From assembly GCA_009823395.1 (NCBI GenBank), contig CM020505.1, positions 6,255,629-6,319,628 on the forward strand: a stretch of 64,000 bases of DNA, written 5' to 3'. Each line of letters opens with the position of its first letter. Position 1 is the stretch's first letter. The position numbers were made by a program, and so were the translations under genes. The notes below the pieces were generated by a model. That model saw nothing but the letters and a program-made list of their open reading frames with translations, was not told where the DNA came from and did no database searches. Origin of the DNA: Thamnaconus septentrionalis (taxonomy: Eukaryota; Chordata; Actinopteri; Tetraodontiformes; Monacanthidae). Positions 12,707-24,972 of the stretch are shown piece after piece.

Positions 12707-15700
12707 CTGAGGAAACAAGAGCGAGAGAAATTATTTAGTCAGCCGTCTCGGGTCTCATGCACACTCATGGACGCAATATTAAAAGCTATTTTAGGGAAGT
12801 GTTGTACTTTAGCCAAAGTATATCCACAGAACAATATGCTAATTTTGTTATGCATGAATACTGAATGCAGTTTAAAGAGCAGGGACTTCTTTGTTCCCTT
12901 CAGTGGAGATTCAAAGTTCAGTTTGCAAGGATTTCATGTATTATATTGGTAGAACGATTGAACTAAGAATGTAAATCATGCAATTTGGTAAATCAATCGG
13001 TAAAAGTAATAGTACAGATCCAAAGTCAGGTCAGTTGCACTTTGGCACATTTACTGATGCAGGGCAACTGTCAGCACTGAAATCCAGTCCAGGTCAACAT
13101 GGCTTGGTCTAATTTTAATGCATCCGTGTTATTTGGCTAGCCTTGTATTTCTAACTGTTGCATCATATTTAAAAAAAAATCTTTTTCTTTTTCCTAATTA
13201 ACTCATAAGCAACACGATAAAGCAACTTTATTTTCATATGCACACATGTCAGCAGCCAGGACTGACCCTCGTATTGGATTTTTGGAAGTCTCATAAACTA
13301 CGAAATCTCTGACTTACTGGCTTCTGCTACTGGAGTTGTGTTTGCTTACGTCCTTACTGCTCTAATTAGACAGCTATTTGTAAAGGGAACACGATGTGAA
13401 AGGCAATAAATGTGATTTGACTCGTCGGTTAAGCTCGAACCTCTCCAAGTCAGTCTAAGTATCGTTTAATTCTTCCGTTTGAGAGCGTATAAAGATGCAG
13501 TTAATGAAAAGGCAGCGTGACCTCGTGTCTCTGGCCACAGAAAAGCTGGTCTGGGACAGAGGCATTGATTTTCTTCTTCCAATCTGCTCTGTAATGGCTT
13601 TAGTGGATACAGTGTGGGGGGAATCATCCCTCCTTGTACAAGCTACCAATTAACAGCATATTGATATTGTAACAACTTATGTGCATATATGCATACTACA
13701 AAAGGCCACACTAGCTGCGTTTCCATTACAGTTTTTCGCAAAATAAAAGTGATATTTCTAAAATTTCGACCAAGTACAATTACGATTTGCAGGTGTTTCC
13801 ATTGAATGGTGTGAAGCGCATGAGCCGTAATTCTTGGGGAATTGCGTTAGCATTTGTTTGCTGACAAGAATGGTTGTTATATTTGTCTCTTCAAAACCTC
13901 CCAGCGATATTTGAGAGGTTCTTCGAAGTTTTAGGTGTTTCCATGACCAGTTTTAAATTGCCATATTTAGGTTTTGCATAGGGGGTTTTGGAAACGCAGC
14001 TACTGGTAGGCAAGCGGGACAACAACTGCTTTAACTTACTGCATTAATATGATAGACTGCAACGGTTACATCAAACTGTTGGAGAAAACCTTTCCAGATG
14101 GATTGCGTGTGGAACACAAATGCCGAAGCTTCATTTGTGAAGTGTTTTGGAATGCGCGCGGCGAAAGAGAGGTGATGCATGTGATGATTCATCGCAGGTG
14201 ACAGAGTTAATGTCCTCTCAGGGACTCGTTTACGAGTGAGTGGTGAGCTGAAGCCTGACACAGAGTGACGAATCAATGAAGTGTGTTGTGTCATGTGGGC
14301 ATTTAAACCAGAGAGCTGCAGGATTCAGCAGCAGCAGCAAATAGATGCACATTGTTATGCATCCATTCTTTCCTGCACGGTTTTGCAGTTATTTTCGGAG
14401 CTGCGGCGAGGAGCGGAGCACGATGCAGGTTGTGCACACGGCGTTGGAGCCTTTCAGCGGCGAGCAGCTCGCAGCTGGCATCGTGTTTCCTCACTCTTTT
14501 ATCCATTCATCACTACCCACTTGTTTGATGGGTGCAGGGTGCGTGAACTGCTCAGCAGGGGGATGGGAGGGGGCTCATGTATGACGCATTTGTCACACAA
14601 GAAGATGCAAAAAAAATATATACTGAAATTTAAACTCCTGAGTGGGCTGCATTGGAGTCACAGGGGGTGGTGGAGTTGTTGGAATAACCCTAAACCTAAG
14701 TCATCAGTTATGAAGAATAAATACACCACCAATAAACACATCGTAGATGTGCTTTTAAATCCAGTAAGGGAACATTTATAGCTGCTAAGTGTGTACTTGA
14801 TGTAAGGTGTGAACAAGTATTTTGGTGGTCACACATTTCCAATTCCACACTATTAATTCAGATTTTTATGGATTTTGTCCTCTCAAAAATATTTGAGCAT
14901 CTGCTATACCCAGTAAGATCACAGCTGTATGTCTATATTTATAACATAACCTGTAAAGGCAATTAAATCAAGTTGTCAGCCCAAAACATTATTTTCTGTC
15001 TGGCTCATTATAGCTTACACAGACCATAGAAACAAGGAGTCTCATATTTTTTTCATTGCCGACCTACAATTACAAGTTTTTAAACTCTTGTAAAAGTGAT
15101 ATAATCAATAAACAAACCCAGACGTGGTTATTTCCCTGCTGGTCGTGCACACAGTCTGGAATGTTCCCACTGCTGAGTCAGATCCCATTACACTCTGTTC
15201 CAGGGCTCGATTTTAATTGCACGCGCACAAAGGCCGGCACAAAATGGTGGATCTCCGCGCAAGTGCCTCCAAGGACACCTTGGTTTGACATACGGGATTT
15301 TCTCTCTGTCGTTAAGGGGCTTTGCTGGATACAATCAAGTCCAAGCAATGAGCAGACCTGCTAGGAGAGGGCAGTGGTGAAATCCCTGCCGGTCACATTG
15401 TGTCGTGTGGACCTACTGGAGGTGATTTTCATTTCTTCCAGTTGCTTTTATCCATCATTTATTCACCTGACTCATAAACAACTCAAACAAATCAGAGAAT
15501 CAGGGGTGAGAGCGTCTCCGGGTCAGTGGTCAATGGAGAAGAAAAGGAAGGTGTAATACAATTTCAGTGAATGAGATGATGAATGGACACAATCTCAGTC
15601 GTGATTACGGTTCTGAAATCCTCGTGGCTCAGTTGGGAACCGCGGCCACAATTAGTCTGGGTGGTGCAGAGTAGCAGCAGCAGCAGCAGCAGCAGGCGCT

Positions 15701-17339
15701 AATGTGCAGCCAGAGGCAGATGGTGTGGGCTTTTAATAGTTAATTAGTACACTGATGGCTGCAGGGATTTAATGAACTAAATGAGAAGCTTTTTTTATGC
15801 TGCATTAAGCAGCTGTGGACAACAGACAGGATAAAAATACCTCATTTATTGACGAAAGCAAGTCGATTTCTGTTGCTCGACTCGTTTGAAGTGACGTGGC
15901 AGTCAACACCAGGAAGGAAGCAACGCTGATGTGTTTGAGTTCCTGTTGCTGTTTGCTTTTCAAACTTTTTCTCCTTTTGTCGAAAATGAAGTGCAGGCAG
16001 ACTGAGGCTCTTCGAAATATATACGACCAGTCAAAGGTTTGGACACACCTGTTTCTTCTTTATCTTTACTACTTTCTACACTGTAGATACAAACTGAAGA
16101 CATCAAATATATGACCAAGATATATGGATTAATGTGGCAAAAGAAAAAAATGTTAAATACCTAAATATGTTATGTTGTAAATACTTTATATGAAGGGTGG
16201 CTATTCTAGATCATCTAAAATATAAAACTACGGTAGTTGTTTAATACATATTTCATATGTGTTCATTCATAGTTTTGATGCCTTGAGTGACAATCTACAA
16301 TGTAAACAGTCATGAAAATGATAGAAAAACCATTAAATTAGAAGTATGTGTCCAAACTTTTTACTGGTCGTGTATGTCCTACAGAAGTCTCGGCAAATCA
16401 CAATTTGTCACCTTCCTATCAAAGCTGAACGTATCAATCGCAGACAGAGTCCACTGAATGTAAGAGGAAGGCAAAACTTCCACAGTAACTGGAACATCAA
16501 TCTAATCTTCGGGCAATGGGGGCAGGGCCAGGTCAAGTCTGCTTGTACTGCAAAAAACGGATCACTGCAATGAAATTTTCTTTGAAGAGAAGATACATAA
16601 AGCATTATTAAGGGGGAAAAGTGGGCATGAGACTCCAGAGAACCTTTTCCAAAGCGAGCACAATCACAGCCTTGCGGCGGCTAAGTGTCGTTGCTGCTGA
16701 CCAGTACCTGCAGGTCCAGGGCCGTCAGCTGCTTTCCCTTCTCCCCTGAGTTGCGTTTGTACTCCTCGATGGTCCATGACGGCTGGCTGCGCTTTCCATC
16801 CGACACGCTGGTGAGTCTCAGGTCCGTGTACAGCGGGCTGCCTTTGACGTGGGCCTTGACGGAGGGGGCGTAGGGGTACGGCGAGAACACCTGCTCGATC
16901 AGGTAGGGTTCCTTTGGCGGTTTGGGGGGCCGATGCGCCTGAGGGAGCTCGTACTGACGCTCTCGTTCAGCCTGCCGGTGGAGAGGGAACAGCAGAGAGG
17001 TCGTCAGGGACGTTCCCACCGCCGCCTTCTGCGTCACTCTCACATTCAAGCAGACGCTTTGGATGAGTTCGGCAGCGGCAGGCGGGGCCGTCGTCTCGGA
17101 CGCCGCTTGCAGCGTCTATAGGGGGTTCGTCCGCAAGACTAAGAGCCAATTGCGTCTCACAAGGCGGACGGTTTGTTTTTAAAATGACGCTAACACCTTG
17201 GGAGAGCCGGCAGAGCGGAACTCTGCAGATTTGTGAGACGAATGAAGGCAGTCAGCTATCAGAGCCAACAAAAAACAAAGGCCGAATGTTGTTGTAACGC
17301 TCTGTGATTTAATGATTTAACTGATGGATATCACATTAC

Positions 17340-17388
<49 letters not shown>

Positions 17389-20300
17389 TTTTTCATGACA
17401 CACCACCAACCAAAAAATGAAACTTTTTAGCCTAATAATGACAATTAAGTCTCTTAATTTATTTGCACTCAGTGTGAAACCTGAGACTGTTTATAAGCAC
17501 ACAAAGCTGATATCCAAGGAGGAAAATAAGCTCACATTGCTTTGAAAGCACAGTCACTCCGCAATGGAATGGAATGTTTGCGTAACCAATTAAGTGAAAT
17601 TGGATGATTTTTCACGGCACACCTGACACTATCTCACGGTAGGCTAGTGTGGCGCAGCACAGTGGTTGAACAGCACTGTGTTAAGATACATGTAGTGAAT
17701 ACAGTATAACCTTTTACGTACCTACTTACTTATCTTATTCATGGATACAAGTTGTAAATAGTTTTTTCATGTACAAAAAATTATCAACACCTGTTTTCCC
17801 AAAATTACTAATTTTAACATTTCAGTGTTAAAATCGAATTTTATTTAGTAATTTAAATGAGTTTGTATGCATGCAGCTTTCCGACTCACATTAAAATTGA
17901 GAAACCACTGGAGGGGAACCGACAGGAGCAATAAAACAGTACAAGCGCCGGATTCAATCGTAAGAATTGACTGCACTGGTTCTGAACCACTTACAAGCAG
18001 GTGCCATTAACGGTGAAATCATCTCCCCCTGGCCTGTTTGCAGGTGTTAATAATGGGGTGTTTATCTGTATTTAGAAGGATGTGGCCCTCAGGTAACAGC
18101 TTAAAACCTCCTGCTAATTGGATGGCTGTGCAGAGATGATTTCAGAGAAATGAGTTTGACATGAATATGTAAGTTTGTATAGCAAAAAAATTACCAATTT
18201 GTGAGAAATTATGTAAAAGCCCCTATGCCAATACTAACCCTAATCTGTTATTTATAAACTAGGAATATATATTTGATAAACACACAATGCTTTCTCCAAG
18301 TGACGTAAACTGTAAAATTTAGTGTGATCCATCTTTTATTTGCAACCCGGAGCCAATGTCAGTACCCTATATCTTTCAATAAATAGTTTGCATTTTTACA
18401 TTTTAGGAAGTGTACAACGAAAACACGATTCCGACACGAGTTCAATAGAATTGATTTACTGCAGCTATTTATTTATTTTTTTAACACCAACACTCACGCA
18501 CACTGATAATGAGTAAAGCCTCTGATTCTGGTCCTGGAGCAAATAGCAAACTGGGGTTTATAAAATCCTCTAAATAGCAGGCTCATCTTGGCGCTGCAGC
18601 TGGTAAACATGCCAAGGCTACACTGTGTAGTCAGACGAGCAGACATTGTCTGTTGAGTCACGAGCATTATTATTAAACCCCTGGCCCCCACACTGATTTT
18701 CATTTCCCCCGTCTCCAAAAAACAGAGTCGAGAGCTCAAACTAAAAGAAACCAAAAAACAGGTATTGATTGATTGATTGATTGATTGATTGACTTTTTCA
18801 CCATCAGAGAGCACATGTTCTATCCTCCCTTGGTGGGAGCTGGGAGCTACCACACAGAAAAAAAAAATAAATATAATGTCTCATACAGTGTAATGTAATA
18901 GTATGCATAGCATATCAATGAATCAATCAATCAAATTGCATTTGTACAGCTCAAGTGTGCAGTGACAATTTGCCTTGAAGGATTTTACATTTTGCAAATG
19001 ATATTGGATGAAAAAAAACAAAAAAAAACGCCCTCTTCCCTTTCGACCCTCAAATTAGAAGAGGAAAAACTAATTAAAAAAAAAAAAAAAAAACCTCAAA
19101 GTGAACCACAGAAGAGGGATCCTTCTCACTCGGACAAGAAAACATGTTATAGGTTTCACACAATGCTTTCCATTTGAAGGGTCCCATTAAAAATAATGAG
19201 CTGTGTTGGCTATTCCTGTATAAGCCACCGCAGCCTCTCACTCCGGGGCCCTCATCAGTATTATCTGTAAAAAATCAAATGGCATTCATCAACCTCAGCA
19301 CAAACAGTTGACCTTCAGCACCAAACATTAACTGAAATCCATCAGCAGTGCAAAGAGGACACAGTCCCAAAAGCCTGAAAGCTACTACGTGCAAAATAAC
19401 ACACACTGTATGCGGCAGGGTATCCCGTTAGCTACAAGAACCAGCCAGACCCTTTCAAAACCTTCATGTGACCTCAAGGACTCGGCTCTACTGGTTCTTT
19501 CTTATTGCACCAGTTCCCCAAAAATCCAATACATCCACCCTGAATGACTACAGAGAGGAAGCACTCATACCAGACACCAAGAAGAGCCAAGAGAGGTTAC
19601 TACGCACTCAAATTAATTCTCTGGTTCCTGTCATAAAATGCCACAATGTGTTTATTGGCAAGTTTTACAACACCTCTTTGTTTTACTGCTTACACTTTGG
19701 TAAAGTGTACCACAAATAAATAAGTTGTTTGTAGTCTTGCAAATCACTGTACTTCACTGTGCTGTAACAGCAGCCATCTGTGTGCAACACAGTTTAATTA
19801 GCACTGTTGTTTCAGACCTACTGAATCGAGATGCACTCCATTTCTCAGTACGGCATGTTGAATTATTGTACCTAAGCCTTCTGCATGTACTCCCTCCTTG
19901 ATTTTTTTCATACATCTGCAATTGCTTCTACAAAATGTTTCCAGAAGCGAAGCATAAGGGAAAAGGCCAGTGGTGAAAACCACATCAGTGTTTACTTGCA
20001 TCTAATCTGAAGCTATACTATTTATATAGCTATACTAAAGCCATAGCTTTACTATTCATTGATTTATTCATTAAAATTAAGAGGTATCATTTCATAACAT
20101 CACATTTTTTCAAGAAAGTTAATTGATCATGGCTTGAAGCGCATGGAAATGAAAACTCCATTGTCTTAAATTATTACAATATCATAGCACCAATTAAACA
20201 AGGCGTTGGTTATCCAGAAAGGTCAAAAATAGTTTGGAAGACGACAGCGTGCTAACTAGAAAAGTGACAAATGTGATTATTTTATGTTTATGTTATAAGG

Positions 20301-20390
20301 TTCTACTTCTTCTTCTCAATACAATTATGACTATTAGTATTAGTATTATCATGATTATTATCATTATTATTATTATTATTAGTAGTAGAG

Positions 20391-20422
<32 letters not shown>

Positions 20423-23400
20423 AGCAGTAGTAGTAGTAGTAGTAGGAGTATTTAAGAATATCTGATTGATATACCTATTAATAGGTAATTGGGACCGTGC
20501 CAACACACACACAGGATATTAAATGCATATACATAATGGATATTTTTATAATTCAGACATTCAGTGTCATAAATCAGGTGCACTGCACTGGACAGCCCTT
20601 TTAGGTCTGTCTTTAATAACCAGCGCGCTGGTTCCGTGGTCCACGGCTCTGGAGATGTGCTGAGGCAGGAGATAGTAGCTGGTCAAAGGCAGCTCAGGGT
20701 CAGGAGACGTTACAGCAAAGCATTTAGCTTCCTGTCGAGAGCTCACACAGAATGACTGGTGTGTTTAACACCTGCTGACACTCGGTGACATCTCAGTGTG
20801 GTTAGTTAAAAGCCCGGCAGCAGTCGGCAGGCAGGGCTGAGTGAAGCTCAGCAAGAGGAAACGCACAGAAATATGTGCACCCTCTGTCAGTCACATCACA
20901 GAATATAAAGAGCAAAATTTAGTGAAGCATGCATTACTGTGCCATAAATGTAGTGTTGAAGTCCAGACCGCACCAACTGAGACCAAAACATTATCAAGAC
21001 TAGAGCATTGAGATCGAGACAAGACCAAGGCTTTGCCAACTATTTTGAACTATTTTCAAAACCAACTTAGCTTCATAAAATCAAAAAAATAAATTAACTA
21101 GGACTAAGGAGCTGTGTCGCTCTGGGTGTCACAAACAGAGTGTAAAACGGCAGCAGCTGGATTCTTTTCTGTTATTATCTGTCATTGTAGTGTTGGCTGA
21201 GTCTTGACCAGTCTTCATCAACCCCTGAGTCTGTCCAGTCCGAGACCAAGACAAGACCGAGTAAAAATGCCTCCGAGTCCAAGACAATACCGAGACCCTT
21301 AAAAGGTGGTCTCAAGACCAAGACCAATCTCGACTGCATCAACACTACATATATGTAACTCTGCATAATTAGTCCATTAATTTATAACATAATTTCTATG
21401 AAAGTGTTTGAGCTTCTCCCCACCACCTCTACATACTGAGACTTTGAGGAGACTTGCCCACTGCCTAATGCCTCTTGTCTCTCCTCTATTAACTTTTGGC
21501 TTTTTTCCATGTTAATGTTTCTCCCTGCCCTCATTACAAGCCACATCCATCAGCAGCATCAGGACAAAGACTTGGCCTGCATAAACACTGAACAATGTCT
21601 TCTGAGCTGCGTGTGAGCACCTTGATGGACTGCCAAAACGGCGATGCCTTGTGGTGACCTGTTGATGGACCTGCCTTAATTAGCTGCTGCAGCCAGAAAT
21701 CCTATAGACTGCAAGGTCGTCCTTGTGTAGTCACATGCTACCACACTGCTCATCGATCACAATGTGTTGTCGGGACGTCCCATACATTTAGGGAATAGCC
21801 AAAGTGATCAATTCAACTAAAAACTATAAGAACAAAAAACAAGAGCAGTTTGAACTTAACAGGTAACTACATGGCTTTGCAGCCACATGAATGAGATTTG
21901 TGATTCGCTGAATTTCCATGAAAGTTTTTCTCACTGTAAAAGCGATATTTCTAAAATTTCGACAAAGTATAACTGCAATTTGCAGGTGTTTCCATTGAAT
22001 GGTGTGAAGCGCATAAGCTGTAATTCTCGTAAAATCTCGTCCTGGGAGACCCCACTTTGAGGAGGATGGAGGTACAAAACATTTTGCGATACATACAAGA
22101 TGTACAAGATGATGAAATGACGCATGTGGCATAATGTAGCACTAAAATGTTCAACATCAAGGTAATGAGTGCTGGTCTCAACTTTAGATGAATTAATTTG
22201 TATTGCAGCGGAGACATAATGACTAAGCTGCCACTGATATGGAAATGCCCTCACATTTGAACACTAAATGAACTATTGTTGGAGCCACTTGAAACAGACT
22301 GCAGTCCCTCTGCTGAATGTTGTAATGAGAAAAGAAAAGGTCAACTTCCTGAATGTGAAAGACTTCTTTTCAGAATTACATGTCAAATGCTCTGTGGCTA
22401 AATATGTTTGGCACATCCATTGAAGAAGAAGAAGAAGAAGAAGAAGAAGAAGAAGAAGAAGAAGAAGAAGAAGAAGAAGAAGAAGAAGAAGAAGGACAAG
22501 TTATCCAGGTTTGGGTACGCAGGCCACCGTAGCTCACTGCCAAGCTCAGGAGGGGGAGGGAGAGTAAAAGATGCTGCAATCTAAAATATAACCACTTGAT
22601 GTCGCTGTTTCTTCTTCAAAAATTCCAAATATTATTATACTATTATAATTACGCACTTAACGTCTGAAAAACCACCTTATGAGAGCGTAATAACCTTTCA
22701 GCGATATTTGAGAGGTTTTCGAAGTTTCGAAGTTTCCATTCCCAGTTTTTTCTTGCAATATTTAGGTTTTGCGCAATTCTAGGGCTAATGGTAGCGCAGC
22801 TAGTGTCTTGGTGGCGAGTGACGATGGCGACTGCATCCGTACCTCTTTGGCCTTGCGGTGCCGCTCCTTGGACTCTCGCTCCCTGTCTTTGTCCTTGACG
22901 TCATCGGCGGCCGGGTGGCACGAGTAAGACACCGTCCTCCAGTCCCGCGGGGAGTCGGCGACGCTGGAGACCTTGGACTCGGTGGCGCTGTTCTCCTCGT
23001 TAAGCGAGCGCGACGACCTCCTGGCGAACACGCTCCTCTTGAGAGCTTGGACCCTGAGGCTGTCGCCGTCAGCCCCGTCCGGACAGCACCACTCCCCCGA
23101 GGAGCCGTTGTAGATCTTGACGTTGTGTCCTGTTGTGTGGCACTGGAAAACACGAGGCGAAAGCGGACTGCTGTCGGGATGAGGGTGAGGGTGAGGGAGA
23201 GGCTGCGCCTTCTCGGGGTCGGCATCCCCGTCCGTCCCATCAATGTGTCTGCTACCGTTAGCCTCCGTGGGCTCCTGAATTTTCTCGTCCAGCTTGTTGA
23301 GTTTGGACAGCACCTGAGAGATCTCGCTGCGAACACCCGACAGAGACTCCAGCTTCTTCTCGATTTCCCCAATTCTCATGACCAGCTTGCACACGCTGGA

Positions 23401-24877
23401 CTTGAGCTCGTCGTCTGTGTTCTCCAGTGAGTTGAAGAGACGGTCCAACTTGGACTTGGCCAGCTTGATGGTGTTGTGTTCAGGGGAGCTGTCGCCCTCG
23501 GACTTCAGAGTCACCTGAGAGAGGGAGCCGTTGCTGGTGTAGCACGACGGCTGGATGACCCCCAGGGAGTCGCAGACGCTCATTTCGTCCAGAAAGCGGA
23601 AAATGTCGCTGATGTCATCGCTGATGATCTCTGAGTCCTCGTCCGAGTGTTTGAAGGCGAGTCTTTCCCGCTCGCTGAACTTGGCTTGAAGCTCCTTCAG
23701 CTTCTTCTGCTCCGCCTGCTCCGTCTGGGTCCCAACGCTTGAGGAGTTCTCCACGCTGTGAAAGGAGGCGCTGCTCACGTTTTTGTCGCGAAACCTCTTG
23801 GCTATTTCCCTTTTGTCCAAACCGGTGGGGACGCCGGCCAAGTGTGTGACCTCCTTCGTCTTGATCAAGTTGGTTTTCTTTGCGAAGCCAGACGGAGACG
23901 CTGCCACCTTCTCCTTGGAGGTCTCGAAGTGGTCCTCGTTGTCGGACCTGACAATGTTCACGTTGCGATGGTGGTTGTCTTTGGGCGGTTTGCCGCTCAG
24001 GAAGGACCTTTCAAAGTCGGGGGGGCCCTCTTCTGTGTTGAGACTGAGACTTTTCACCGGCCACGACGGCTGTTTCCCTGTCCTGCTGCTTTGCTTCATA
24101 TTGCTGCTGAGAGATTCGGACACTGTGGTTGGGCCAAAATAGGTGGACGCCTGCAAATCGTCCAGGCTCTCATGCTTCACTCTCCTTCTGTCCTGAAGAG
24201 GGGAGTTTAGTGGGGGCTCGAAGTAAGGGTTACTGTAGGGCAGTTCAAAGCTATGGTTGAAGAAGGTGACAGGCTTCTGGAGCTCCCTCCTGTGGTAGGC
24301 ATCGGCAGCCTTCCCGCTTTTTTTGCGATCACTGGTGACTCCCTGCATTTAAAAAAAGAATAAACTTAAATAATAATAAATTAATAATTTGAATCACCTC
24401 AACAAACATAGGCAAGATGGGTAACTCCTCCAAACAAAAAACAAAATAAACACTGACACAATCTTAACAAATAAGTCTCCCATGATATTTTTGTTGGATA
24501 AAATGTATGTACTACCAAACTGATCAGTCTAAAGAATGAATTAATAATGACAGGAATAGAATGCATGTCCCACCTATCTGATGCAACTCAAAGCCAAAAG
24601 AAAATATATGTATAGTTGATATCACTTCACACTAGCTAGATTACTAAATACATTAACAAAGACTGACTATTTTAAGAGTAAATCGACATTTTTCAGATTT
24701 TTTACATTGTGTATTCAATTAAATATCAACAATAGCCATATTAATTATTAATCAATTTCAGACAGACAATATGATCATATCAAAACAACAACAGAGGTGT
24801 ACTTATGCTAAAATAGTAATAATAACAATAATAATAATAATAATAATAATGATAACAATAATGATAATAATAATAAC

Positions 24878-24940
<63 letters not shown>

Positions 24941-24941
24941 C

Positions 24942-24972
<31 letters not shown>

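Noticed and set aside
14281..14781. 166-codon plus-strand ORF in minar1 intron 3
   Set aside because: No recognised motif and no supporting signals. It contains a short CAG run and ordinary intronic composition.
22858..24210. Long plus-strand ORFs opposite minar1 exon 2
   Set aside because: Antisense shadows of a GC-rich coding exon. The minus-strand frame has the conserved MINAR1 protein and correct splice sites.
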